Shown here: positions 46,215-58,886 of the stretch, in pieces
Position numbering within the stretch: position 1 is the stretch's first letter
Layout of the letters: every line of letters starts with the position of its first letter
Assembly: GCA_963711635.1 (NCBI GenBank)
Contig: CAVQEZ010000002.1
Coordinates: 21,068-85,067 of the forward strand
Origin: CADEED01 sp963711635
GTDB lineage: Bacteria > Pseudomonadota > Gammaproteobacteria > Steroidobacterales > Steroidobacteraceae
Length of the DNA stretch: 64,000 nucleotides
Reading direction: 5' to 3'
Translations under genes and position numbers: made by a program
Notes under the pieces: generated by a model
Databases searched by the model: none
The model's input: the letters and a program-made list of their open reading frames with translations, nothing else
What the model was told of the DNA's origin: nothing

Positions 46215-47304
46215 ATGTTCATCATGAGTGGCGAAAAAATACCTGAGATTCTGACGCTGTTTAAAGAGCAGTTAGGAAATCAAATTTCCGCAATCGTAAA
46301 AGAACAGGGCTTTGACACCGACGGATATGGATTTGCTTATTGGTTCTTCCAGAACATGGGAGCCATGACCGATATTGAGGCAAAGGAGCAGATTTGTGAT
46401 GGCGGAGGAGATTTAGGTATCGACGCGCTATCCAGATTGACGATGAGGAGGTCGTTTTTTACCAGTTCAAGAACCCCCAGTCGGTGGATAAATCGATTGC
46501 GACGGGCGACATCGACAAGATGATCTTGGGCTTGGAGCTGATACTCGGAAGGAAGCATGACGCGATTGCCAACGCGGAGCTAATTGCGCGGCTCGAGGAG
46601 ATATTTCATTCACGCCGTCCGGGTATCGGATTGTCGTCGCAGTTTCCAGCATGAACGAATTGCCCGTCGAGGCTCGGACAAAGTTGGCAAACTTCTGTGA
46701 AAAGAACAGTGGAGCTGCGAAAGATCTCTTCAGGTGGGAATTCAATAACCTAACCGACATACACAACCGCTTCTACAGCGTTCACCTCCCTACACTCGAC
46801 GCGACTCTCGAATTGAATCTCGGAAGGCCGCCGTATATGACGAAGATAGGTGACCACGAGACGTATATTTTCGATTTGAGCGGTGAGTATTTTAGCCCAA
46901 CTGTACGATCAACATGGTGAAGGTATTCTGCAGCAGAACGTTCGAATGTTCGAAGGAGATAAGGGCACTAATCTAGCGATCGCCGAGACTGCATCGAGTA
47001 AAACTGCAGCAAAAGACTTTTCCACTTCAACAATGGAATATCAGTTATTTGCGATTCGGCAATGTTTCAGCCCTTCAGCAACCGGTTGAGTCTCGAAAGG
47101 CCACAAGTTGTGAATGGCGGGCAGACTATGCGAATACTGCATCGCTGCTATGTAGACAAGACGTTGAAGCCCGAAGTTCATGCGGCAGTGCGGGTCATTA
47201 CAACGGGTAAAGACAAAGAATTCGCTTCCAACGTCGCTATCAACCTCAACAATCAGACGAGAGTTGATAACACGTTTCTCAGGTCCAATGACCCGCGAAT
47301 ATAG
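46215..47304 (+). pseudogene. AIPR (abortive phage infection-type) protein, truncated and frameshifted
   Basis: Frames at 46215-46430, 46430-46610, 46630-46885, 46885-47030 and 47040-47304 join to an AIPR-like protein. It has GGDLGIDAI, then EEVVFYQFKN (Asp and Gln-x-Lys spacing of a Mrr-like PD-(D/E)XK fold), PQVVNGGQTMRILHRCY, and NNQTRVDNTFLRSNDPR. The C-terminal third of a normal family member (usually 550-650 residues) is missing; similarity ends at about 47300. GC content is clearly lower than in all neighbours. Family members are linked to phage defence. No partner gene is present. Confidence 0.6.
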
Positions 47305-47391
47305 TCCAGCTCTCCCATTCTCTTTCAACGCTCGGATTCTATTTGGAACGAAGAGCGGGCGAAATCGATGCGATGCTCCCGGAGGAGGTAA

Positions 47392-48688
47392 AGACCTCGA
47401 GCAAAGGTTCGGTACTCCGCTTTCCGATCACGTGATACCACTGAAGGACGGGATGCAGGCGTAGATTGGTGCGTAGGACTGATTGGTCACATGCAGTACT
47501 CGCAGCGTGATCCCAATCGAGACCATCAACACGGGCGTGTTTTCAGACTCGTTTACAAGGATCGGCCGCTATTGGATCCAATTACGCAATACGGCAAGAG
47601 CGAAGCGGAACTGCTGGAGCAGCTGCGCGTGTATGAACCCCGCACGCGTTCTCGGGCCCGCCGCGAATTGAACGATCGGCCCGCGGCGGTAGTGATTGCC
47701 GCTGTGAAGAAGTGGGTGGCCGAGCTTGAACCCGACGAACCTGAATACGATCGCCTGCACTGTGAGGCATTGTGGGTGCTGCAGGGCCATCATGCGGTTG
47801 ATCCGGAGCTGCTCGCTAGCGTATTGGAATCGAAGACGCCCGACGCGCGGGCCGCTGCAACGCACATCGTGGCGGACGAACGCGCGTACTTGCCGTCGGC
47901 ATTCGCGATGTTGCGCGAAAAAGTGCGGGACGAGCATCCGCGCGTACGGCTGGAGGCCATCCGCGGCCTGAGCTTTTTCCCGACGATGGAATCCGTCGAT
48001 GCAGCGCTGGCCGCACTCAAATCGCCGCTTGATTCCTGGCTCACCTACACGTTGGAGCACACGATCGGGGCTCAGAGCCGGTGTGGCGCGACGCGTATGA
48101 GAATGGCAAGCTCGCGGCGGGCGACCAGCGCGCTCAGGATTTTGTGGCCAACTACGTGGCTCGACGGCAGCCGGGTCTTGCCGCCCAGCAGTACATAAAG
48201 ACATTGCTTAATCCGGATAGCAGCACGGATGCCCGCGAGCGCGGTTACGCCACGCTGGAGCGGCTCGACGGCGACCGCGACAACGGCCGCGACGTTTTTC
48301 GCCGCGTGTGTGCCACGTGTCACCGCGTCGGGACTGGCGGCTATGAATTCGGGCCCGACCTCACCGATGTGGGCAAACGGCTCCCGCGCCGCGAGTTGAT
48401 CGAATCGATCGTCGAGCCGAGCAAAAAGCTCGACGCCAAATACATCACCAGCATGGTGATCACGGCCGACGGCAAGGGCTCGTGGGCTTTGTGAAAGAAA
48501 AAACCGACGATTCGTTGACGCTGCTCATGCAAGAAGGAAAGCAGGAAACACTCGCCACCGACGACATCGATGAAGTCGTCGAAATGAAGCAGAGCAGCAT
48601 GCCGGAGAACCTGGCGAGCACGCTTTCGCCGACGGAGTTTCTCGATCTGATCGAGTTCTTGAGTCGATTGAGACCGCGAAACGACTGA
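47392..48688 (+). pseudogene. PVC-type HEAT/cytochrome c protein, 5'-truncated with frameshifts
   Basis: The frame is open from 47392 and reads DWCVGLIGHMQYSQRDPNRD, the inside of planctomycete 'membrane-bound dehydrogenase/heme-binding' proteins, so the large N-terminal beta-propeller part is absent. HEAT-like helices follow (RARRELNDRPAAVVIAAVKK), then the haem motif CATCH in VFRRVCATCHRVGTGGYEFG, and PRRELIESIVEPSKKLDAKY. Frameshifts are near 48070 and 48478, and the C-terminus (MPENLASTLSPTEFLDLIEF) is complete. Such proteins are hallmarks of Planctomycetes. Confidence 0.72.
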
Positions 48689-48698
48689 CTTATTCAGC

Positions 48699-48857
48699 GT
48701 GTGGTCGCCGCGGCGACCTCGCGGCGGAGTAAAGGGCTCTCACGATCGAGCACGGCACTGTTTGCTTCCCACGGCCCGCGACCATTTAACAGCGAGCAGT
48801 GCGATACGGCGTGGTGACGCAATCTTTGCCGCCGCAAGGTCGCCGCGGCGACCACAC
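48699..48857. mobile_element. MITE-like element or large bidirectional hairpin
   Basis: Two 29-base inverted arms (48699-48727 and 48829-48857) match at 28 positions and enclose 101 bases without a gene. Each arm contains the self-complementary core GGTCGCCGCGGCGACC. It lies between convergent genes, so it may act as a terminator, but there is no T-tract and the symmetry suggests a non-autonomous transposable element. No target-site duplication is obvious. Confidence 0.45.
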
Positions 48858-48872
48858 CACCTGAAAAACGCC

Positions 48873-50232
48873 TTACACGTTCTCCGGCGTCGGATGAACC
48901 CAGTCGCCGCGGTAGTCGCGCGTGAGTTTGGCGTTGGCTTCGTCATCGTCGGTGACCCGGCCGGCGGTCGCGTCCCACTTCAGGCTGCGGCCAAGGTCCA
49001 TCGAGAGGTTGGCCAGGATGCAGCAGGCCGAGGAAATGTGGCCCTCTTCGATGTCGGCGACCGGTCGCTTCTTGTCGCGGCGGGCGGCGAGGAAGTTTTC
49101 GAAGTGGCGCCGCGTGGCCGGCGCGGCGAAGAGCTCGGTTTCTTTGTGTTCGCAGATCTTCCGGGTATTTTTCGCGCTCGTCGACGAAGTCGCCGTGGAC
49201 CGGCGTGCCGCCGCCGTGGGGGATGAAGTCGTACGACTGGACGCTCATCTTGAGCATGCCCTTGTCGCCGTAGAGCGTCGCGCCCCACGGGATATTCTGG
49301 GTCGGGGTTCGGTCCCCAGTTGCGTTGGTTCCAAACGACTTGCAGGTCGCCGTAGTCGAAGATGGCGGTTTGCGTGTCGTGCGTGTTGACGTTGGAATTC
49401 GTGTCGCGCATGAGGATGCCGCCGGAAGCCGTGATCTGCGCGGCCAGCCGAGGTCGAGAGAAGTAGCGCACGAAATCGAAGAAGTGGACGCACAGGTCGC
49501 CCGTCTGGCCGTTGCTGAACTCGCGGCAGTCGCGCCAGCGACGCGGATGAATGCCGGGGTTGTACTCGCGCCACGTGGCCGGGCCGACGTACATTTCCCA
49601 ATCGAGATGCTCGCGGCGGCGCGGTGTCGGCCGGAAAGTCGCGCGGCGGGCCGTAGTAGCTGTGGATTTCGACGTGGGCGATTTTGCCGAGCTTGCCGCT
49701 CGCGAATGATCTTGTCCCGCGCTTCGAGCAAGTGCGGCGTGCTGCGCCGCTGCAGGCCGACTTGGACGGTGCGATTGTACTTCCGCGCGGCGGCGACCAT
49801 CGCCTGGCCTTCGACGACGTCGTAGCTGATCGGTTTCTGCACGTAAACGTCGGCGCCGCTCTTGCAGGCTTCGACCATCGGCAGGCAGTGCCAATGATCG
49901 GGCGTGGCGATGAGCACGATTTCGGGCTTCTCGTTCGGCGAGCAGTTTGCGATAGTCGCCGAAGGTTGGCGGCTGCTTTTTGGACGGCTGCCGCTGCGCG
50001 ACAAGGTCGGCCGCCTCGGCCGAGCATGTCGGCTGTCGACGTCGCACAGGCCGACGACTTCGACCGGCGCGACCTGAATCAAATGCAAGAGGTCGGTCTT
50101 GCCGTACCAGCCGCAGCCGATCAGCCCCACGCGCAAGGGTGCGTCGTTGCCCGCGGCAAACGCGCGCGGCTGCAGCAGCGCGAACGACGCAGCGCCACCA
50201 ATTCCCGCCTTCAAGAAGTCACGTCGAAGCAT
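48873..50232 (-). CDS. Gfo/Idh/MocA-family oxidoreductase, exported (frameshifted)
   Basis: Starts MLRRDFLKAGIGGAASFALL, a Tat-like leader typical of Planctomycetes. The Rossmann part follows (LRVGLIGCGWYGKTDLLHLI; LCDVDSR), then EIVLIATPDHWHCLPMVEAC, the family EKP region as VQKPISYDVVEGQAMV, and VQVGLQRRS. The rest (ASGGILMRDTNSNVNTHDTQ; WNQRNWGPNPDPEYP) and the end RDYRGDWVHPTPENV are spread over other frames, with at least five indels. Corrected length is about 450 residues. It probably oxidises or epimerises a sugar or inositol derivative using NAD(P). It is downstream of a regulator on the same strand. Confidence 0.75.
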
Positions 50233-50366
50233 GAGGGTCTCCGTTTCTCTGAGGGCGAAAGCCTAAGTCTCGCACACATGTTGAGTGTACCGGATCAACA
50301 ACCGCGCCACAATTTGTCGGACTGCCGTAGGATAGATTGCGGTGACAGCCGCACATCACTTATCGC

Positions 50367-51423
50367 TTACGTCCACCGGTTGATTCCCTTCAAAGAGAAT
50401 CGAATCCTGCGGCTCAAGCAGCATCGGCGCCGCGCCACTGCGTTGTCGCTGGCAAACCATTCGAAGCACTTGCCGAGCACATCGGACAAGTCGGGCGTGT
50501 TCAAGCCCGTGATCGAGGGGCAGAAGAACTCCGCCGGCGGCTCGAGGTTGACCGCGCAGATCGAAAGGTCCGTGCCGACTTCGATGTCGCGCTCGTAGCA
50601 GGCGCGAATTGCGCCGATCGCGGCGGGGCAGGTCGTGCCAATGAATGCCGTCGCTGCGAACTGCCGCTCGTCGACAAGCCGCGACATCAGGCGGTAGGCG
50701 ACGATCGTCGGATCGCTGAAAACGGGCGCCGGGTCATCGTGCAAGCTCGCCCTGGCAACTGCGTCGATTCAGCCAACGTTCCCAAATGTCGATGCGGCGG
50801 TCGATTTCGCGGTTACGGTTCTGCGTGTTGATGCAGTCGATGCGTCGATGCCCAAGCTTCCACAGGTGATCCAGCACGCGTTCGATGCAGGCGTCGGAAA
50901 ACAATCGAATCGACGGCAATCCATCGGAGGTGAAATCGCCGTCGAGAATGACGACTTTGTTGTCCGTGAAGTGCTTCAGCGAGTCGCGGTGGAATGACGG
51001 GCCCATAGGGAATGATGAGCGTGCCCTTCGCTTGCGCGACGACGTCGACCAGCGCTTGCTCGTCCCAATGCACGAATTGACCGGGACGAAGGCGAGACTC
51101 GCGCTTCGTGGCGGCATCGGACACCAGCACGCGCAGCTGCGTCAGGTAGCTGGATGGATACGCCGGGTAGAGCAGGACGATTTCCGCCGGATTGATCTGC
51201 TCGCGTGTACTCGGGATGCACTTCGAGCGAACCCGATGCGATGCCGGATCAACACTTTTTCTTCGAGCAGTTGCTGCACGGCCCGGCGGGCCGTCATGTA
51301 GCTGACGCCCGTTTCCTCGGCGAGCCGCCTCTCGCCGGGGATGTTGTCGACGAAGTAGTCGCCTTCGCGGATCCGCCGCTTGATGACGGACATGACTTCG
51401 TTGTATTTGCTCGGAGCTGCCAT
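50367..51423 (-). CDS. GntR-type HTH regulator with LacI-like ligand domain (frameshifted)
   Basis: Starts MAAPSKYNEVMSVIKRRIRE and contains the GntR winged helix (GERRLAEETGVSYMTARRAV). The C-terminal part is a periplasmic-binding-like domain in several frames (NKVVILDGDFTSDGLPSIRL; LGHRRIDCINTQNR; FAATAFIGTTCPAAIGAIRA). Indels lie near 51240, 51000 and 50750. The start at 51423 is preferred over one 23 codons upstream. Regulators of this hybrid type are common in Planctomycetes and often control nearby sugar genes; the exported oxidoreductase is downstream. Confidence 0.7.
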
Positions 51424-51664
51424 GGCAGCTGGCAAAGTTATGAAGGTTGCAGCCGAGGCATGAAGTACGGCCCAAAGAACTGCCTGAAACACAATGCTCC
51501 GAACAGCAAGATTTTCGCTTGACTGCCCTATTTGGTTAGGATAGCATCACCGCTATAGGTTGAAAAGAGTTGCGGAGAAATCGCTTCTCTCGCTCGTCAA
51601 AGAAGGGCGTCGTCATCGGTTGGTTCTTTGATTGGTCTCGCCACCAAACCACCAGGAGAGACTC

Positions 51665-52458
51665 ATGAAGATCGCAATGCGTTTTGTGTTGGTTGCTCGT
51701 CTTGTGATGTCGATGGTTCTCGGCGCCGGTCTTATGGCTTCTGCCAAGGCGCAAACCGTGCTCATCGACTTTGGCAACAACACATCTTTCCGCGGCGCAA
51801 GCGTGGTGAATCCCGACTCGAAGGGCAACTACTGGAACAGCATTGCCCCAGGTCCGTTTATTACCAATTTGATCGACACCAAGAATAACGCACGACGATC
51901 GACTTGGGGTTCGACACCGCCGTCGGTACCGACAGCTTCAATGGGCCGGCGGGCGTAACCACGATTCCACCCACACCGGCGGAAATCGCAGCTACGGACA
52001 TCGATGCCACGGCGCTCGGTAATTTGGGAGGGTCATGGCGGGCCGCGTTCGATTTTGCCGCCTCACCCGGCGGCGCCGACAATCGAACACGATTCCAAAT
52101 CCAACAATTGGATCCGGCCAAGAGATACAACCTGACCTTCTTCGGCTCGCATAAATTCAGCACCGACGACGCAACGGTGTACTCGGTGTATACCGATAAC
52201 ACGTACTCCACGCTGGTTGCTTCGGCCAGCCTCAATGTGCAGCAGCCGGGCTCGCCGAACTTGCACAACCGAGACAAGGTGGCCACGATCGGCAACCTTG
52301 CTCCGCAGGCGAGCAACATTCTGTACGTGCAATTCGTCGGGTCGGCCGGCGGCCTGGGTTACCTGAATGATTTCCAAATCTCGGTAATTCCCGAGCCGAG
52401 TGCGTTTTTGCTCCTGGTCAGCGGCGTCTGTTTGGTGGTTGGATTTCGGCGGTGCTGA
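51665..52458 (+). CDS. PEP-CTERM secreted protein 1 (one frameshift)
   Basis: Signal peptide MKIAMRFVLVARLVMSMVLG with cleavage after AKA, then AQTVLIDFGNNTSFRGASVV. After an indel near 51895 the body continues (FNGPAGVTTIPPTPAEIAAT; KRYNLTFFGSHKFSTDDATV) and ends with a PEP-CTERM sorting signal, VIPEPSAFLLLVSGVCLVVGF plus RRC. About 264 residues. It is a close paralogue of the next gene and is upstream of it on the same strand. Function unknown; an exosortase-processed surface protein. Confidence 0.7.
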
Positions 52459-52533
52459 GTGGTGCAGAACTGAGATATCACGTTTATTTGTGACCGATAA
52501 CTCAGTTCTTGCAATGGTTAAGGTGGACCTCCA

Positions 52534-53599
52534 ATGAACGTGATTTGTGGTTTCCTACGGCGAGCCAGGTTGGTGATTGCAGTCGCGTGGCTGGCTGGAG
52601 GCAACAGTTTCCGCTACCGCCCAGACCGTGCTTATCGACTTCGGAAGCAATACGTCGTACCGCGGGCTGAATGTTACTAACCCGGATTCCAATGGGAATC
52701 ACTGGAACAGCTTGCAGCCCGGCCTGTTTTACACGGACTTGATCGACATCGACAATGCGGCGACGACGATCGACCTGGGCTTCGACACGCCGGTTGGAAC
52801 GGACAGTTATAACGGGCCTGCTGGCCCGACGGACGAAACTACGTTGACAGAGAACGTTCAATTCACCGACGTCGACGCGGTCGCGCTGGGCAACTTGGGC
52901 GGCGCCCTGGAGGCTGCCTTCGACTTCGCCGCGGGGCCGAGTTTGGCCGACAACCGCGTCCAATTCCAAATTCAGGGATTGGATCCGACAAAAAGATACA
53001 ACCTGACTTTCTTCGGCTCGCACAAGTTCAGCAACGATACTACGACGGTGTATTCGGTTTACTCGGATGACACCTATTCCACGCTGGTCGACTCCGCCAA
53101 TCTCGATGTGCAGCTCGCGGCGGAGCCGTGGATGCACAACCGGGACACAGTTGCCACGATCAGCAATCTTTCGCCGCAGGCGGACAACATTTTGTACGTG
53201 CAGTTCGTCGGCTCGACAGGCAACCTGGGATATCTCAACGATTTGCAGATCGAGGCGATTACCACGGAGTTGACTGGCGATTACAACGCCAACGGCACTG
53301 TCGACGCGGCCGACTACGTGCTGTGGCGCGATAACCCAGTGGCACACGGGGGAGACCCCGCCGGCTACAACACCTGGCGAGAAAACTTCGGCAGGATGCT
53401 AGTGGGTGGACCAGGGGGCGGCTCAGCAATTCCCGAACCGATGTCGCTTTTGCTTGCGGTTGTGGCGGCGATCGGTTTGGGTTCGGTGCGCCGGTGCAAT
53501 GAATGCCGCGAATTGAAGGGAAGCTGTGGAGTTCTGCAAGCAGATTTGCGGCAACGTTTCGTCCGGCGTGCGTTTTTAGCGGACTATCCGCAGCCGTAA
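52534..53599 (+). CDS. PEP-CTERM secreted protein 2 with dockerin-like module (one frameshift)
   Basis: Starts MNVICGFLRRARLVIAVAWL, a signal peptide joined by an indel near 52605 to SATAQTVLIDFGSNTSYRGL. The body is a paralogue of protein 1 (KRYNLTFFGSHKFSNDTTTV). It then has a planctomycete-type dockerin/EF-hand repeat, TGDYNANGTVDAADYVLWRD, and the sorting signal AIPEPMSLLLAVVAAIGLGS plus VRRC. The open frame goes on about 30 residues after the signal, which is unusual and may be due to another indel. Confidence 0.7.
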
Positions 53600-55239
53600 A
53601 ACGCCCCGGACGTACACTTCGAATACAATAAACATCGCGCGGCAGCCGAATCGGCTGATCCTGCTGCATCTGTTGCGACCCTTACCATGGCCTCGGACGC
53701 GGGGCGGGCCGGACGATAGGCGCGGGCGCTCGTCATCGCGTCGAACGCGTCGGCCACATGGACGATCCGCGCGAAGAGCGGGATGTCGTCGCCTCGCAGG
53801 CCATGCGGGTAGCCGCGGCCGTCGAGACGCTCGTGGTGCAGCTCCACCACCGGCAGGTGCGGCGCCAGGAACGCGAGCGGCCGCAGGATGCGCGCGCCAA
53901 GCACGGGATGCAGCTTGATGTGATCGAATTCCTCTTGCGTCAGCTTCCCTGGCTTGCGCAACACGCTGTCGCTGATGCCGATCTTCCCGACGTCGTGCAG
54001 CAGCGCGCCCAGCCGCAGCGTCTCGCGGTCCTCCTCGGACAGCTGCATCTCCCAGGCGAGCAGCACCGACAGCTCCGCCACCCGCTGCGAGTGGCCGGCC
54101 GTGTACGGATCGCGCGCGTCCAGCGCAGCGGCCAGCGCGCCGATGACGCCCAGATACGCCGCGTCCGACTCCGCTTCCGCCTGCGAGACCGCCGAGCGCA
54201 GCGTGTCGAACGAGTCGGCCAGCGCGTCAATCTCCCGGCTGACGCCGCTTCGCGGCAGCGGCTCGTCCAGATCCTTGGTCTCGGCCATGCGCGCCAGCGA
54301 CACCGTCAGATCGTCGATCGGCTTGGCCAGCGTGCGGGCCAGCCACAGGCTGGCGGCACCCGCGAGCAGCAGCGCCAGCGCGCCCACGAAGAACATCACG
54401 CGCGTCACTTCGGACGTCGTGGCCGTGGCCGCGGAAGCCACCGAGCTGACGGCGTAGACGCCCGTGGAGCCAAGCTGTGACAGCCGCCGTACCACCAGCT
54501 CCTGGCCGTTCACGATTACCGGGCCGGCGGCGGGGAGCCCCGCCGACTCGATCTCCTTGCGCAGGCCGCTCGCCGTGGAGCTCGCCACCACCTGGCCCTG
54601 GTGGAAGATCACCACGTCGGCGCGCGCGCCGGCCGAGAGCGTGGTGGCGTAAGCGTCGTCGAGCGGCGTCGCCAACAGGACCGTGCCCACCGTATCCGGC
54701 CCCAACTGCAACGGCACGGTGGTCGCCAGGAACAGCCCGCGGCCCCGGCTGATCACCACCTCGTCGCCTTCGGCTGGCTGGGCCCACGCGACGCGCGCGC
54801 CGGGGGGCCAGTCGTTCGAGCGACGTCCGGCACTGGCCAGGATCGCGCCGGTACCGTCCACGAGGGCCAGCGCGGGGACGCCCATCAAGTCGGCCAGCTT
54901 CACCGCCTCGTGACGAATCGTGGGCAGCAGATCCGCCGATGGCGTGCCCTGCTCCAGCTCTGACACGTAGGTGTCCACTGCAGCCTTGAGGGTGGGGTTT
55001 TCCGCGAGGGCCACGGCCTGCAGGCGCCGTTCGCGCGTCCGCCGGGCCTCGATGTCGGCGAAGCGCTGCTGGCTGCCCTCCAGGTCGTCGGCCACTGCCC
55101 GCCGCAGCCGCGACTGCGTCTGCCACGACAGCACCAGGAAGGTCAGGCCCAGCACGCTCGCGATCACGGTGAAGCTGACGCCGGTGATCCAGACTGCCAG
55201 GCGCGGCGCGTGTCGTGACGTCAGGCGGGCAATCAGCAC
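53584..55239 (-). CDS. HD-GYP cyclic-di-GMP phosphodiesterase with sensor and HAMP domains (C-terminus cut at a junction)
   Basis: Starts MLIARLTSRHAPRLAVWITG. Transmembrane helix 1, an extracytoplasmic CACHE-like sensor (about residues 45-260), helix 2 (VMFFVGALALLLAGAASLWL) and HAMP (AKPIDDLTVSLARMAETKD) precede HD-GYP: DPYTAGHSQRVAELSVLLAW, HDVGKIGI, and HHERLDGRGYPHGLRG. Normal sequence ends at MTSARAYRPARPASEAMV; the following ~35 residues to 53584 are unrelated, so about 40 residues of the domain are lost at about 53680. The gene follows the cupredoxin-like gene by 9 bases. Confidence 0.85.
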   Translation of the reverse strand: MLIARLTSRHAPRLAVWITGVSFTVIASVLGLTFLVLSWQTQSRLRRAVADDLEGSQQRFADIEARRTRERRLQAVALAENPTLKAAVDTYVSELEQGTPSADLLPTIRHEAVKLADLMGVPALALVDGTGAILASAGRRSNDWPPGARVAWAQPAEGDEVVISRGRGLFLATTVPLQLGPDTVGTVLLATPLDDAYATTLSAGARADVVIFHQGQVVASSTASGLRKEIESAGLPAAGPVIVNGQELVVRRLSQLGSTGVYAVSSVASAATATTSEVTRVMFFVGALALLLAGAASLWLARTLAKPIDDLTVSLARMAETKDLDEPLPRSGVSREIDALADSFDTLRSAVSQAEAESDAAYLGVIGALAAALDARDPYTAGHSQRVAELSVLLAWEMQLSEEDRETLRLGALLHDVGKIGISDSVLRKPGKLTQEEFDHIKLHPVLGARILRPLAFLAPHLPVVELHHERLDGRGYPHGLRGDDIPLFARIVHVADAFDAMTSARAYRPARPASEAMVRVATDAAGSADSAAARCLLYSKCTSGAFYGCG

Positions 55240-55248
55240 GGTCAGTGG

Positions 55249-55971
55249 TCAGTCGGCCAGCGGCAGCGAGAAGGCGGCTTCGGTGGTCTCGCCGGCCGCG
55301 ACGACCAGGCTGGCCTTGGCTTCACCGACGCGCTCGTGCCAGGCCACCACATCGTGCCGGCCGGGCTCCAGGCCTTCGATCGTGAACCGGCCGTCCGCGT
55401 CCCAGCTGCGCGAAGTAGGGGTGGTCGAACACACGCACGATGGCGCTCATGTGCGAGTGCAGGTGGCAGAACACCTTCACGATGCCGGCCTTGGCGAACG
55501 TGCGGGCCTTCGAGGCGCGCTGCGGATAGCGGCCGAGGTCGAACGTGGCGGCGCTCGAGAGCGAGAAGACGTTGTGGAACACCAAATCTTCGTTCGGGAA
55601 GTCCACGGTGGACCCGGTGGTCACGGCCACCAGGTGCGGCACGAATTCCTCGTTGACCTGCCGGATTTCGACGCGGGTCGGCGGCGGTGGCTCGGGGCGG
55701 GGCCGCCGGACGAAAACGACCACATTCGCGAGTTCGGAGGCCGCGCGCTGAGGGGCCAGGGTCACGCGGCGGCTTGGATAGGCGCCTGTCGTGTTGAGGC
55801 GCCTGGCGGGCGCCGTCAGCCGAACCACCCCGGACACCGCTCCGGTTCCCACGGCAGCGGCCGGGACCGGCGGTACCGACACCGCCGCAATGATGGCCAG
55901 TGCAAGAGAAGGCCGCGCAGCTGGCGGCCTTCGAGGAGGCGCCGGATTCGCCCTCCGGGATCGGCACGCAT
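55249..55971 (-). CDS. Cupredoxin / carboxypeptidase-regulatory-like exported protein (frameshifted)
   Basis: The ATG at 55971 begins a leader whose hydrophobic core (LALAIIAAVSVPPVPAAAVG) is in the next frame, so there is an indel near 55905. The body has a beta-sandwich (GAVSGVVRLTAP), then HNVFSLSSAATFDLG and GIVKVFCHLHSHMSAIVRVF, with His and Cys-His-x-x-His placed like copper ligands of plastocyanin-type proteins. After a second indel near 55405 the C-terminal GRFTIEGLEPGRHDVVAWHE resembles a regulatory-like domain. It is linked to the downstream HD-GYP protein. Confidence 0.72.
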
Positions 55972-56093
55972 GGGCTTATCGGCCGCGTGGGTCCAGGGTT
56001 TAGGGCCTATTGAATTCCGCAGGTGCCGGCCAACCCTGCACACAGCCGCGCGATAGCAGCGCGGCGGCCGCGCTGCCATCGTCCCTGAGGTCG

Positions 56094-58359
<2,266 letters not shown>

Positions 58360-58363
<4 letters not shown>

Positions 58364-58824
58364 GCCCGCCCTCCTCGCGCGCCGGCGGCCTGCTTGATGG
58401 CCGCGCGAATGCGCTGATACGTGCCGCAGCGGCAGATGTTGCCGGCCATCGTGCGGTCGATGTCCTGGTCGGTCGGGTTCGGCGTGCGGCTCAGCAGGGC
58501 CGCCGCCTGCATGATCTGCCCCGTCTGGCAGTAGCCGCACTGCGGGACGTTGGCCGCCGCCCACGCCCGCTGCAGCGGGTGGCTGCCGTCGGCGCTCAGC
58601 CCCTCGATGGTCGTGACGCGCTTGTTCTGCATCGTGCGCATCTGCGTCTGGCACGCGCGCACGGCCTGCCCGTCCACATGCACGGTGCACGCGCCGCAGA
58701 GCCCCGCGCCGCAGCCGAACCTCGTGCCGGTGAGCCGCAGATCGTCGCGGAGATACCACAGCAACGGCATGTCGTCGTCGCCGTCGAAGGATCGAGCCGT
58801 GCCGTTCACGTTCAGATTGACCAT
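58360..58824 (-). CDS. 2Fe-2S subunit of the molybdenum hydroxylase (IorA-like)
   Basis: 154 residues: MVNLNVNGTARSFDGDDDMP, plant-type [2Fe-2S] ferredoxin motif GCGAGLCGACTVHVDGQAVR with a fourth Cys (RAC), and the second cluster in CGYCQTGQIM and MAGNICRCGTYQRI. All eight cluster cysteines are present. It hands electrons from the molybdenum site to an acceptor. The ATG at 58824 is upstream of the large-subunit gene (4-base overlap). Larger open frames through this region are out of phase with the neighbouring acyltransferase and are not fusions. Confidence 0.93.
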
Positions 58825-58886
58825 CGTTGAGGGTCCTCGCAATCGCGAATTATACGCCCGGACGGGCCGAGTCGAGAGCGTGGCGG

